NCBI RefSeq assembly: GCF_910585425.1
Contig: NZ_CAJUCP010000023.1
Span: 13,796-77,795 of the forward strand
From: an uncultured Acetatifactor sp.
Lineage (GTDB): Bacteria > Bacillota > Clostridia > Lachnospirales > Lachnospiraceae
Length of the DNA: 64,000 bases
Reading direction: 5' to 3'
Made by a program: the position numbers and the translations under genes. The notes under the pieces were generated by a model. The model was not told the origin of the DNA, ran no database searches, and was given only the letters and a program-made list of their open reading frames with translations. Shown here one piece after another: positions 1 to 9,102 of this stretch (positions within the stretch are counted from its first letter, which is position 1; the number at the start of each line of letters is the position of its first letter).

Positions 1-227
1 GGAGCGAACCTAATAACCACCTCTATACATGGAACTGCCTGACCCTTGGAAACCTTTTCAAAGCCGCCGGGTATTTTGTACATTCCGTACAGAACGTGCA
101 GGAGGTATGGCCGAAACACTATCCTGAAATCGGACGGGAGGTCAGTCCTCAGCTATTTGAGGCAATCTGCGAAATAGGTGGGAAAGCTTCCGATGAAAAC
201 AGGTGCATTATCGTTGCATATAAATAA
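1..227 (+). CDS. C-terminal end of a class I SAM-dependent methyltransferase (partial)
   Basis: An open frame enters from the left edge (first full codon at position 3) and stops at 225-227, giving 74 residues. The peptide reads through NHLYTWN, LGNLFKAAGY and a closing CIIVAYK strand. This resembles the tail of small class I methyltransferases that often sit in glycan clusters. The catalytic SAM-binding part lies outside the window, so the family call is from memory of the C-terminal pattern only. It is the first visible gene of a same-strand polysaccharide cluster; the next gene starts 73 bases later. Confidence 0.55.
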   Translation, partial: SEPNNHLYTWNCLTLGNLFKAAGYFVHSVQNVQEVWPKHYPEIGREVSPQLFEAICEIGGKASDENRCIIVAYK

Positions 228-300
228 AGAGTGAGTCTGCATCCGTTCATACCATTATTTTCTGTGGACAGACAGCGGCTTACCGGGAAAGGACTCTTAT

Positions 301-1362
301 ATGTTGGAAAAGGACATGTCGCTGGACGGAAAAACGATTCTGATTACGGGGTGTGCCGGCTTCATCGGCGCAGCCCTTGCGGTGGAACTGCTGCGGGAGA
401 CAAAAGGTGTGCACATCGTGGGCATCGACAACATGAACGACTATTACGATGTTGCTTTGAAGGAGCACAGGCTAGGGCTCGTGCAGTCCGCCGCAGGGCG
501 GGGGGGCAGGTTCACGTTCATCAGGGGGAGCATCGCTGAGCAGGACTTAGTCAGGGAAGCATTCAGAAAATATAAGCCAACTGTAGCAGTCAATCTGGCG
601 GCACAGGCCGGGGTGAGGCACAGCATAGAAAACCCTGGTACATATATTGAATCGAATATAACAGGCTTCTTCAACATGCTGGAGGCCTGCAGGCACAGCA
701 GCGGGGATGGGGGAGTGGAGCATTTTTTGTTCGCGAGCTCTTCTTCTGTGTACGGGAACAGCAAATCCATACCTTATTCCACAAGTGACAGGACGGATTG
801 TCCGGTCTCGTTGTACGCAGCTACGAAAAAGGCGGACGAGTTACTGGCATATTCCTATGCAAAACTATACGGGATACCGATGACGGGGCTCCGGTTCTTC
901 ACGGTGTACGGCCCTGCAGGGAGGCCGGATATGGCATATTTTGATTTCTCCAACAGGCTTACCTCCGGAAAGACGATACAAGTCTATAATTACGGCGACT
1001 GTAGAAGGGACTTCACCTATATAGATGACGTTGTGGCGGGAATCAGGTCAGCAATGGAGCGCGCCCCCCGGGAAGATGAGGATTCGGTGAGGTATAAAGT
1101 GTACAACATAGGGAACCATTCCCCGGTGAAACTGCTGGATTTTGTCCATCTGCTGTGCGGGGAGCTTGAACGCGCCGGCCTGTTGGGTGCCGGGTTCGAT
1201 TTGGGCTCTCAGATGAGGCTGGTGGGGATGCAGCCCGGGGATGTGGAAAGCACATATGCCGACATAGCGGAGACAGAGAGGGATTTCGGCTTCAGGCCGA
1301 AAACCGGTTTACAGGAAGGGCTGAAACGGTTCGTGGAGTGGTACTCGGATTATTATAGGTGA
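301..1362 (+). CDS. NAD-dependent sugar-nucleotide epimerase (UDP-glucuronate 4-epimerase type)
   Basis: A 353-residue short-chain dehydrogenase/reductase of the extended GalE-like class. The Rossmann glycine motif TGCAGFIG is at residues 16-23, the Ser-rich strand FASSSSVYG near 140, and the catalytic Tyr-x3-Lys (YAATK) near 172-176. The ending PGDVESTYADI...FGFRPKT is typical of UDP-glucuronate 4-epimerases. It should interconvert UDP-glucuronate and UDP-galacturonate for the polysaccharide; substrate choice is inferred from overall resemblance. AAAGGA at about 288-293 supports the ATG at 301. A second in-frame ATG at 316 lies too close to its own AAAAGGA to be preferred. Confidence 0.85.
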   Translation: MLEKDMSLDGKTILITGCAGFIGAALAVELLRETKGVHIVGIDNMNDYYDVALKEHRLGLVQSAAGRGGRFTFIRGSIAEQDLVREAFRKYKPTVAVNLAAQAGVRHSIENPGTYIESNITGFFNMLEACRHSSGDGGVEHFLFASSSSVYGNSKSIPYSTSDRTDCPVSLYAATKKADELLAYSYAKLYGIPMTGLRFFTVYGPAGRPDMAYFDFSNRLTSGKTIQVYNYGDCRRDFTYIDDVVAGIRSAMERAPREDEDSVRYKVYNIGNHSPVKLLDFVHLLCGELERAGLLGAGFDLGSQMRLVGMQPGDVESTYADIAETERDFGFRPKTGLQEGLKRFVEWYSDYYR

Positions 1363-1404
1363 CTTAAGCAAGGGAATGTTTCGGACAGGAGAATCTGACA
1401 GGGC

Positions 1405-2583
1405 ATGAACATCTTATTTGTAACTGGTCTATTTGCAAATGATGAAAGGGATACGGCGTTAGGCGGAATGTCTGGTGCTGTCTATAAAAGCGCACTGGGG
1501 ATGCAGCAACGAGGGCACAGTGTGAGGATTCTGGCATGTGCAGGCCGTGAGCGCCGATGGAGATATCAGGGATTGGACGTGATATCTGTCCGTGTTGGTC
1601 AGGGGATAGAGGAGAAGGCCGCAGGGGCTATGCTGATAGATACCCTAAAGCGGGAGTTGGCAGTGAGGAGATACGTCCAAAAACTGGACTGTGAGAAAGC
1701 GATTGATATCGTACAGTATACAGGCTGGTTCGGGGTAGGGCTGCTGCATCCATATGGCATACCGGCAGTGATGCGCATGTCGTCCTATACAAAAGTACAG
1801 TTGTCCAATAACTTTTCTACCGGGAAAAGGTTCCTGCTGGAAGCGGTGGAATACCTGGCTGCAAAAAGGATGAACTTCGTGTTCGCGCCCAGCAGGATTA
1901 CGGCAGCAGGACTGGAGAAGGACATTCAGAGGGCTGTGGGCGTGATGGAGACCCCCTTCCGTCAGGAAGAGACGAAATGGGACGACAGTATCTTCCGGAG
2001 CAGATTGGAATCAAAGAGGTATCTTCTGTTCTTTGGACGCATGACAGTAGATAAGGGGATATATGTCATCAGGGATATGCTGCACGAAATATTGGACAGA
2101 TATCGGGAAATACAGGTTGTCTTTGCAGGTGGGATAAACCGGCATGAGGGGGTTCTGGTCTCTGACGAGCTAATGGAGGCGGCAGGAGAGCATGGCAATA
2201 GGGTGGTCTTTCTGGGTTTGTTGCCTAAGGAGAGGTTGCTGCCTGTAATTGATGGTGCGGAGTTGATATTGATGCCTTCGTTGGCGGACAATTTCCCCAA
2301 TGCATGTGCCGAGGCGATGTCCCTGGGGAAGATTGTGATTGGAACGGACGGCAGCAGCTTGGAGCAGTTCATCCAGGATGGCGTGAACGGATACCTTGTG
2401 GAAAGAAACAATCCGGGACAGCTATGCAGATGTGTGGACAGAGTCCTGAGGATGGAGCCAGGACAAAAAGAGCTTGTGTCCATAAGGGCAAGGAAAAAGA
2501 TAGAGGGATTGGACTTAGAGAGCTACTCCAAAAAAATGGAAAAGATATATACACGCGTGATAAAACTACAGCAGAGGGATTGA
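1405..2583 (+). CDS. Glycosyltransferase family 4
   Basis: A 392-residue GT-B fold glycosyltransferase. The N-terminal half opens with MNILFVTGLF and the glycine loop LGGMSGAVY (acceptor domain). The C-terminal half has the donor-domain strand YLLFFGRMTVDKG and the nucleotide-sugar region MPSLADNFPNACAEAMSLGK, equivalent to the E-x7-E region of GT4. It should transfer a sugar to the growing repeat unit at the cytoplasmic face; donor and acceptor cannot be read from sequence. AGGAGA precedes the ATG. It lies 42 bases after the epimerase on the same strand. Confidence 0.85.
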   Translation: MNILFVTGLFANDERDTALGGMSGAVYKSALGMQQRGHSVRILACAGRERRWRYQGLDVISVRVGQGIEEKAAGAMLIDTLKRELAVRRYVQKLDCEKAIDIVQYTGWFGVGLLHPYGIPAVMRMSSYTKVQLSNNFSTGKRFLLEAVEYLAAKRMNFVFAPSRITAAGLEKDIQRAVGVMETPFRQEETKWDDSIFRSRLESKRYLLFFGRMTVDKGIYVIRDMLHEILDRYREIQVVFAGGINRHEGVLVSDELMEAAGEHGNRVVFLGLLPKERLLPVIDGAELILMPSLADNFPNACAEAMSLGKIVIGTDGSSLEQFIQDGVNGYLVERNNPGQLCRCVDRVLRMEPGQKELVSIRARKKIEGLDLESYSKKMEKIYTRVIKLQQRD

Positions 2584-2625
2584 GGCCGGAAACGGAAAAG
2601 GCTATGCAAGCGAAAGGAGTCGTCA

Positions 2626-3102
2626 ATGAAAAAAGGGATTATTTCAGTACTGTCGGCATTGGCAGGGGCTGCAGTGGGAGCGGCGGCAGTAGGAAAGACG
2701 GCATCGGAGAAGGGCGAGAAGCTACAGATGATGTCGGACAAGCATCTGGCTCTGTTTTTGATGATGAACCAATGGGTGAAGGTGAAGCAGGAAGGGAAGC
2801 ATCTGGCATCGTATTTTGAAGCGAACGGATATAGAAAGATTGCCATTTATGGAATGAGCTATGCAGGGGAAACATTGCTGGATGAGCTCAAGGGCACAGG
2901 GGTGCAGGTGGCCTATGCCATCGACAGGAGCGCTGGCTCTATCTACGCGGATGTGGCTGTCCTTCCATTGGAATCGGAACTGGGAGATGTAGATGCGGTC
3001 GTGGTCACAGCCATCACCTATTTTGACGAAGTGGAGGAGCAGCTTGGCAGGAAGCTGGACTGCCCTGTTGTTTCATTGGAAAATATTCTGTATGAGATGT
3101 AG
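2626..3102 (+). CDS. Membrane-anchored protein with a Rossmann-like module
   Basis: 158 residues. Residues 1-22 form a short Ala/Gly-rich hydrophobic helix (SVLSALAGAAVGAAAVG) that could anchor the protein. Residues 68-158 are a soluble alpha/beta module beginning RKIAIYGMSYAGETLL, with a glycine loop after the first strand and a later AVVVTAITYFDEVEEQL strand-helix. No catalytic signature is visible. The same kind of module is joined to catalytic domains in four neighbours (3116, 5258, 7536 and 11333), so this may be a stand-alone anchored version. Function is unknown. AAAGGAG lies 7 bases before the ATG. Confidence 0.7.
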   Translation: MKKGIISVLSALAGAAVGAAAVGKTASEKGEKLQMMSDKHLALFLMMNQWVKVKQEGKHLASYFEANGYRKIAIYGMSYAGETLLDELKGTGVQVAYAIDRSAGSIYADVAVLPLESELGDVDAVVVTAITYFDEVEEQLGRKLDCPVVSLENILYEM

Positions 3103-3115
3103 GCGGGGGGAAGAA

Positions 3116-4282
3116 GTGGCAGAAAAGATATATCCCTTTCCATGGAATGGCAATTCTTTAGTTGAAAAGATGTATGAAGAACAGAATTATAAGGTTATTA
3201 CAACTTGCTCTCAGTCAGGAAATGCTATTTTATTCTTCTCTGGAAACGGTCTATACTTTCCTGATGAAACGGAAACGTTTTATGATACCGTCTGCAAAAA
3301 AGACAGATATGAATGGGAACATGTTGCGAAGTCTCCATTGATACAAAGATGCTTTTCGAAAATCATTTTTATAAGGGATATATATAAACAGTGGTATGTA
3401 AAAGGAATCAATCATAAAGTCAATTCTGTTACAAAATTGATTGAATTGATGCGTCACCTGACCCAAGGAGAGCATATTGTCACTTGCGGCAATTCAGCTG
3501 GAGGCTATATGGCTGTGCTTGTAGGAAAAGAAATTGGTGCAGAAAAGATTTTTAGTTTTTCGGGGCAGTTTTCTTGTTGGAATAGAATAAATGAAGAACC
3601 TATGTTACAGCTATATAAAAGAGACTCTGATTACAACAAATGGTATGGAACGGAGCATTTGCTAAAAAAATCTGGGGGGGTATTTTATTTCTATCCGGCA
3701 TATTGCAAACAGGATGAGGAACAGATTGTCCTGGCTAAGGACGCGGTAGAAGAAGGTATTTATCCATTTGCCTTTGATGGGGATGTCCATGGAGTGACTG
3801 TCGCGGCAGAATGCTACAAGTATATTCTGACAATGGATAACGGACGGCTGATAGACCTATCAGAAAAATATAAATCTCAGGTAATACAAAAAGATGACTT
3901 CTTTTTTGATGTTTTACATATGGCCCAAGGAGCATCGGGAAAGCTGGGATTTGCGGAGGCTGTTTTGGCGATAAGCAGATTGATAAAGAGAGAGGGCAGG
4001 AAGCAGAACTTGGTAGTGTGCCCGTATGGAGAAAAGGGCAGGCTTGTTAAAAGCGTCTTGAATGAGATTTTTGGTATTCGGGAAATGGCGGTTGTGGATA
4101 ATCATCTCTGTGCAACGGAGGAGGGCATTATTTCAATAGCGGAGCTGGCAAAGGCAAAAGAAAAATATACAGTTTTACTGTCAACGGAAAAAAGTGATAT
4201 TAAAGAATACCTTATGCATGAAATTTCAAAGAGTGAACATGCTGATGTGTTTGATGTTTCGGCTCTGGGAAGATGTGAGTAG
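3116..4282 (+). CDS. Alpha/beta hydrolase-like protein with C-terminal Rossmann-like module
   Basis: 388 residues from a GTG at 3116 preceded by a G-rich AGGCGGGGGG. The frame stays open upstream to 2993, but that part overlaps the preceding gene in another frame and reads as shadow. The centre contains GNSAGGYMA, a nucleophile-elbow motif with Ser as candidate nucleophile, and a later GDVHGVTV that could supply His, so an esterase or deacylase acting on the glycan is plausible. The last ~110 residues (from RKQNLVVCPYGEKG) look like the module shared with several neighbours. Base composition is more AT-rich than the first genes of the cluster. Confidence 0.65.
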   Translation: MAEKIYPFPWNGNSLVEKMYEEQNYKVITTCSQSGNAILFFSGNGLYFPDETETFYDTVCKKDRYEWEHVAKSPLIQRCFSKIIFIRDIYKQWYVKGINHKVNSVTKLIELMRHLTQGEHIVTCGNSAGGYMAVLVGKEIGAEKIFSFSGQFSCWNRINEEPMLQLYKRDSDYNKWYGTEHLLKKSGGVFYFYPAYCKQDEEQIVLAKDAVEEGIYPFAFDGDVHGVTVAAECYKYILTMDNGRLIDLSEKYKSQVIQKDDFFFDVLHMAQGASGKLGFAEAVLAISRLIKREGRKQNLVVCPYGEKGRLVKSVLNEIFGIREMAVVDNHLCATEEGIISIAELAKAKEKYTVLLSTEKSDIKEYLMHEISKSEHADVFDVSALGRCE

Positions 4283-4391
4283 TATCGTTTATTTCTTAAT
4301 TATGCAGAATCCTCTCATTTGTGTGAATGGTGTTCAGGGAGAATGTGCTTGGACTATTTTTGAGGGTATAAGTTCAGAAAGGAATAGAGAC

Positions 4392-5261
4392 ATGGTGGTT
4401 GTTCGTATTTGGGAAGGGCTGGGAAACCAGATGTTCCAATATGCGTATGCCTATGCATTGCGGCAGAGGACAGGGCATACGGTCTGCCTTGACCTGCGTC
4501 ATTGCAACAGGGGGGATTTTCCCTTTGAAAAGAAAGATATTGTAAAAAGAGAAGTGGGAATCCAACATTTTTCGATATCCATGAAGCACATTGACACACG
4601 AAAAATATTCGGTTTAAGATGTCTTGAAAATACAAGGAAAATATATGTTCCTCAGTATGGTTTATTGAAACAGAGAATCGGTAGATGGGGAATAGTAGAA
4701 GATGCAGATAGAATAACGGACTGTCTCCAAGACATCATGGAACCAAGGGCATTCACTTATGTAAATGCGCATTGCATGAACAGAAAGTATTATAGTGGTT
4801 ACAGAGAAGGCTTGCTGAGAGAACTTAAGCTGAAGAGAGAAGTGCGCATATCGAATGATTTAAAGAAAATACTGCGAGATGATAATACAGTTTCCATCCA
4901 TATTAGGCTTACAGATTACTTACGGAATCCTATAGCAATATGCCGACAGGAATACTATGACAGGGCAATACAATGTATAAAAGAGAAAATTGAGAATCCA
5001 TGTTTTCTTATCTTTACAGATGATTTGCATATGGCGAAAGCAAGATACCGTTTTAGAGAAAACATTTATTGGGTGAACGAAGAAGGATGTACAGATTACG
5101 AAGAACTGGCAATTATGTCAAAGTGTAGGCACAATATTATCGCAGAAAGCACATTCAGTTATTGGGGAGCTTGGCTGAATGCAAATCCGGAAAAGATTGT
5201 AATAGCACCTAGAAAGTGGTTTGGAGGAAGGCTGTATGAGGAGGGGTGGAAGAAACTGTGA
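4392..5261 (+). CDS. GT11 family glycosyltransferase (alpha-1,2-fucosyltransferase-like)
   Basis: 289 residues from the ATG at 4392, with AAAGGA 8 bases upstream; in-frame sequence back to 4194 overlaps the previous gene and is unlikely to be translated. The N-terminus VVRIWEGLGNQMFQYAYAYAL is the GT11 signature. The donor-binding motif, normally H-x-R-R-x-D-Y, reads HIRLTDY here, with Leu-Thr in place of Arg plus one residue. The later ESTFSYWGAW region matches the family. It should add a GDP-activated sugar, classically fucose; the changed motif leaves donor choice open. The stop overlaps the start of the next gene as GTGA. Confidence 0.85.
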   Translation: MVVVRIWEGLGNQMFQYAYAYALRQRTGHTVCLDLRHCNRGDFPFEKKDIVKREVGIQHFSISMKHIDTRKIFGLRCLENTRKIYVPQYGLLKQRIGRWGIVEDADRITDCLQDIMEPRAFTYVNAHCMNRKYYSGYREGLLRELKLKREVRISNDLKKILRDDNTVSIHIRLTDYLRNPIAICRQEYYDRAIQCIKEKIENPCFLIFTDDLHMAKARYRFRENIYWVNEEGCTDYEELAIMSKCRHNIIAESTFSYWGAWLNANPEKIVIAPRKWFGGRLYEEGWKKL

Positions 5262-6547
5262 AAAGTAAATCAAATCTTGATAAGATAGACATCGTGATGA
5301 CAACAGATGAGAACTATATTTTGCAGACACGGGTTACGATATGGTCTATGGCAAAGGCTTCCGCCGCTGAATACGAATATAGAATTCATGTCCTATGTGA
5401 CGGAGCACTTTCGCCTGTCAGCAGAAACAAGCTGCTTGAGATGGAATATTTATTTGACAATATTTCAATACATTTTATAGAGGTGGAAAGAAGCATCTTT
5501 GAGAAATCAAAGCTCACTTCCTTTTATACGATGGCATCTTATTATAGACTTATTATGACAGAAGTGATAGAGGCAGAAAAATGTGTTTTCCTGGATGGGG
5601 ACATTATAGTCAGGACTGATATTTCTGAGCTTTTTCAAACAGATTTAGAGGGAAGTTATATTGCCGGTGTACCCGATTGCGGAATAAGGTGCAGGTTAGA
5701 AAGGTTTCTGGAACATCAGAAAATCATCAATCTTCCAACGATGGATAAATACGTGAATGCTGGCGTATTGGTGTGGAATCTTAAAAAAATGAGAGAAGAC
5801 AATCTGTACTTAAAGTTTCTCTCATATATCGGTGAGGGATATCCGAGTATGGATAATGATATCCTCAATAAGTGCTGCTACGGAAAGATAAAACTGTTAA
5901 ATATAAAGTACAATTTTTTTGCGGAATTTTTTGGAAGAGAGGGGAAGTTAAAAGAGGGTGGATACAGCGATGGTGAACTCCATGATTTGAATGAGAATGA
6001 AATGATTATCCACTTTTCGGGTCGATTTAAGCCATGGGAATATGTCAGAGTGAATAGAAGTGAGATATGGTGGAATGCGGCAAGGGAGGCTTTAGCGGAG
6101 AGCGACTATGTGGCAATGTACGATGCAGCTAAAAGTCTATCTGTTCAAAGTGACTGGTCATATTTACTGGAAAAGATTGGGCAATATAAAGATATCATTA
6201 TCGTTGGCTTTTCCGATATTGGAAAGAATGTGGCAGACGCGCTTTTGTGGAGGGAAGCCAATAAGATAGGATGCTTTTGTGATAATGACAGGAAGAAACA
6301 GGGTAAGATATATAAACAAAAGGAAGTCCTGTCCATAGAAGGGGCAAATGAGAACTATCCCTGTGGGCTATGGATAATAACAAGTCAAAACTACCATAGA
6401 GAAATTAAAAAACAATTGGAGGATATGGGAATAGGCATTGACAGAATTATCAGATATGTAGATAAAAGTGAGGCTTATTATGAAGCAGTCGATGACAGAT
6501 ATCAAGAGCTTGAAGAGAAGGAAAAGGTATTGAGGACGGGTGGATGA
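5258..6547 (+). CDS. GT8 family glycosyltransferase with C-terminal Rossmann-like module
   Basis: 429 residues. GTG at 5258 overlaps the previous stop as GTGA; a GTG at 5246 is in frame but lies inside the AGGAGGGG ribosome binding site. Residues ~1-285 are a GT8 domain: DIVMTTDENYILQT at the start, the metal-binding D-x-D as FLDGDIIV, then NAGVLVWNL and the HFSGRFKPW motif. Residues ~310-415 form a second module beginning DIIIVGFSDIGKNVADALL with CDNDRKKQGK, like the modules in neighbouring genes. It likely transfers glucose or galactose from a UDP-sugar; the tail may have a binding role. The next gene overlaps by ATGA. Confidence 0.85.
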   Translation: MKSKSNLDKIDIVMTTDENYILQTRVTIWSMAKASAAEYEYRIHVLCDGALSPVSRNKLLEMEYLFDNISIHFIEVERSIFEKSKLTSFYTMASYYRLIMTEVIEAEKCVFLDGDIIVRTDISELFQTDLEGSYIAGVPDCGIRCRLERFLEHQKIINLPTMDKYVNAGVLVWNLKKMREDNLYLKFLSYIGEGYPSMDNDILNKCCYGKIKLLNIKYNFFAEFFGREGKLKEGGYSDGELHDLNENEMIIHFSGRFKPWEYVRVNRSEIWWNAAREALAESDYVAMYDAAKSLSVQSDWSYLLEKIGQYKDIIIVGFSDIGKNVADALLWREANKIGCFCDNDRKKQGKIYKQKEVLSIEGANENYPCGLWIITSQNYHREIKKQLEDMGIGIDRIIRYVDKSEAYYEAVDDRYQELEEKEKVLRTGG

Positions 6548-7482
6548 AAATATTAATCCTAGGCGCCGCCGGATTTATTGGAAGGAATTTGGTTGAAAAC
6601 CTTATTGGCAATATGGAGCATGAGCTATATTTGTTTGATAGAAATAGCTTACAGGGGCAGCTCCTGGCTCAAGAGAAAAATTGCCATATGATTTTTGGGC
6701 ACTTTTCTCCAGAAACAGATTTCAATAATCTGACCAAAGGGATGGACATCGTCTACCATTTAATAAGCACTACTTTGCCCAATACATCAATGAAAAAAGT
6801 TTCGGATGGCATCAGGGATAATGTCATGGTAACGGCACAGCTTTTAGAGGCATGTGCTGAAAATAAGGTGGGGAAGATAGTTTTTCTTTCATCGGGGGGG
6901 ACTGTATACGGCTTAAGCAAGCAGGTTCCCTTTCATGAAGGCGTTATAACGATGCCAATTTCCGCCTATGGTATGCAAAAGATAGCGATAGAGAAGTTAT
7001 TATATTTATACTACTATACTTATGGAATGGACTACAGAATTATCAGGTTGGCAAATCCATATGGAAGGTATCAGCGTCCTGATGGGGTTCAGGGAGTTAT
7101 TGCTTCTTTTTTGTATCGGGCTTTGAGGGATGAAGAGATATGTGTATATGGGGATGGAAAAATAGTCAGAGACTACATATATATTGACGATGCTATAAGT
7201 GCCATAAAAAATATTACCAAGTATGACGGGGAATATAAAATATTTAATGTGGGTTCTGGAATTGGGACAAGTGTAAATGAGATAATTTGCGTAATAGAAA
7301 GGATATTAGGAAGGACATTGAATGTTCGGTTTGAAAAGGGGAGAAAAGCGGATGTACCCATTAATATACTGGATATAAGCAGATATGAGGAAAACATAGG
7401 GCAATTGATTCAGGTAACATTAGAGGAGGGTATCAGAAGAACTATGAAATACTATGGGGAACTTAACAGAATAGGGAAATAA
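6544..7482 (+). CDS. NAD-dependent sugar-nucleotide epimerase/dehydratase (GalE-like)
   Basis: 312 residues. The N-terminal GAAGFIGRNL motif binds NAD. FLSSGGTVYG supplies the Ser/Thr strand, and YGMQK near residue 140 is the catalytic Tyr-x3-Lys. RLANPYGRYQRPDGVQG and VYGDGKIVRDYIYIDDA are typical of UDP-glucose 4-epimerase and dTDP-sugar epimerase relatives. It should prepare an activated sugar for the cluster; the exact substrate is not readable. Its ATG overlaps the previous stop (ATGA at 6544-6547), indicating translational coupling. Confidence 0.82.
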   Translation: MKILILGAAGFIGRNLVENLIGNMEHELYLFDRNSLQGQLLAQEKNCHMIFGHFSPETDFNNLTKGMDIVYHLISTTLPNTSMKKVSDGIRDNVMVTAQLLEACAENKVGKIVFLSSGGTVYGLSKQVPFHEGVITMPISAYGMQKIAIEKLLYLYYYTYGMDYRIIRLANPYGRYQRPDGVQGVIASFLYRALRDEEICVYGDGKIVRDYIYIDDAISAIKNITKYDGEYKIFNVGSGIGTSVNEIICVIERILGRTLNVRFEKGRKADVPINILDISRYEENIGQLIQVTLEEGIRRTMKYYGELNRIGK

Positions 7483-7535
7483 GATATTAGCGCAACGAGA
7501 TAGGGAATGAAACAACATTTCCGGAGGGATAAACA

Positions 7536-8549
7536 GTGAAGGGAAGTAGGAAAATGGAAAAGGCAGTTATTTATGGCAGAGGTGGTTATTACAGACAGCA
7601 TAGGGACAAATTGCCATCAGATATAGAGATAATTGCTTATGCAGACAGCTTTGTGGAGTCAGCAACATCAGCTACAGGAAAGCTATTTGAAGGGAAGCCT
7701 GTATTGCTTCCGTGGGAATTACATAAAGTAGATTATGACAAAGTGTATATCTGTACAGATTACGCAGTGGGAAATAGGATTTTTTATACATTAATTGAAA
7801 ATGATGTTGCCCCTGATAAGATACTGTTTTTGAACAGGATAGTCTTTCCCGGAAGTTGGGAATATGTGGCGGCAGAAGACGGGGGGGTGATTTCATCAAT
7901 TGATGGAATCCGGATAAAGGAGCGTTATATCACAGACTTCGACATTATTGTAGAGATATTTGTAAAGGGAGCATATCGTGCGATACTGCCGTTCTCGGAT
8001 TATATCGTCATCGATATGGGGATGAACATCGGAGCAGCCTCCCTGTATTTTGCGCAGAAACCAGAGGTAAGCAAGGTTTATGGATTCGAGCCGTTTCCAG
8101 ACACTTACGAACAGGCTATAGAGAATTTTGCGAGGAATGAACAGCCCATCAGAGATAAGATTGAGGCATATAATATAGCGCTATTGGATGTAGAGGGCGC
8201 GATGAGGGTAGCGGTTCCGTATGAACAGACAGGATGGCGCAATATCTTTTCACAGGATAAGGACAAGGAGCAGACGGAGATTGTTTGCAGAGAGGCAGGG
8301 AAGGTCATTGGAGATATATTGAAGGAGAATCATGGTAAAAATGTGGTATTGAAATGTGATGTTGAGGGATCGGAATTCAAGATTTTCGAATCATTGGAAG
8401 CCGCTTCCTGCTTTAGCAGAATAGATGCTGTCATGATGGAAGTTCATGGGGATTCCGCTCCACTGACAGGTATGCTCAGAAAGCATGGCTATAAGTTGTT
8501 CCTGCTGGGTGAAGCGAGTGGGATTCAGATGTTATATGCAGTGAAATGA
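7536..8549 (+). CDS. FkbM family methyltransferase with N-terminal Rossmann-like module
   Basis: 337 residues from GTG at 7536, seven bases after GGAGGG; an ATG at 7554 is an alternative. Residues ~7-110 are the Rossmann-like module (KAVIYGRGGYYRQH, then YADSF and DKVYICTDYAVG). Residues ~145-337 are an FkbM-type SAM methyltransferase: VIDMGMNIGAASLYFA (SAM-binding glycine motif), VYGFEPFPDTYEQ, and CDVEGSEFKIFESL. FkbM enzymes methylate sugar hydroxyls, so this probably O-methylates a glycan residue. The module is N-terminal here but C-terminal in the GT8 and hydrolase genes. Confidence 0.82.
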   Translation: MKGSRKMEKAVIYGRGGYYRQHRDKLPSDIEIIAYADSFVESATSATGKLFEGKPVLLPWELHKVDYDKVYICTDYAVGNRIFYTLIENDVAPDKILFLNRIVFPGSWEYVAAEDGGVISSIDGIRIKERYITDFDIIVEIFVKGAYRAILPFSDYIVIDMGMNIGAASLYFAQKPEVSKVYGFEPFPDTYEQAIENFARNEQPIRDKIEAYNIALLDVEGAMRVAVPYEQTGWRNIFSQDKDKEQTEIVCREAGKVIGDILKENHGKNVVLKCDVEGSEFKIFESLEAASCFSRIDAVMMEVHGDSAPLTGMLRKHGYKLFLLGEASGIQMLYAVK

Positions 8550-8559
8550 GGTTGAGGAT

Positions 8560-9078
8560 ATGGAAAATCTGTATGGATATGATGAATTGTGCAGGATAAT
8601 TGAATCCTGTGTGACAGAGACAGATTATAAAAGCATTTCAGAATGCAAGAGCCTTCTTATGGTAGCTGTCAATGAAGAGGTGAGGCTAAAGAGATGCGTG
8701 GACAGTCTTTTGAAGGAAAGTCCGGGAATGCAGATTGTTTTCATCGCCCAACCTTCCATGGTGCCCGTGTTGAAGCAATGGTATGAAGCATGCCCGTCTA
8801 TTGCCTGGAAAGGGAAATATACAGTGGAGGTGTTGAAGGAATTGGGGGATGAGGTGCGGCTCTCCCAACCGGAAGGCTTCTTTTATTTTAGTGAGCAGCC
8901 GGTAAATATGCGGGATGAAAATTTTATGGAAATCGCCGCATTGCTGCAGCAACAGGGCGATGTACGTGTTTTCTGCAGTACGATTGGTGAGGATTTATAT
9001 GAGTATCATAATATACATCTATATTGCCAGGGAATCAGAATCTATAATGAGATTAATAAAATGATTGATTACATGTAA
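8560..9078 (+). CDS. Hypothetical protein in glycan cluster
   Basis: 172 residues, no family recognised. It begins ten bases after the previous stop and ends 24 before the next start, so it is embedded in the operon. It is soluble (no membrane helix or signal peptide), with a strand-helix pattern: ECKSLLMVAVNEEVRLKRCVDSLLKE, then MQIVFIAQPSMVPVLKQWY, and a final NIHLYCQGIRIYNEINKMI. It could be a reduced relative of the shared Rossmann-like module, but no glycine loop is present. Confidence 0.65.
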   Translation: MENLYGYDELCRIIESCVTETDYKSISECKSLLMVAVNEEVRLKRCVDSLLKESPGMQIVFIAQPSMVPVLKQWYEACPSIAWKGKYTVEVLKELGDEVRLSQPEGFFYFSEQPVNMRDENFMEIAALLQQQGDVRVFCSTIGEDLYEYHNIHLYCQGIRIYNEINKMIDYM

Positions 9079-9102
9079 TACGGCAGGAAGGGATAGGGGC
9101 AG

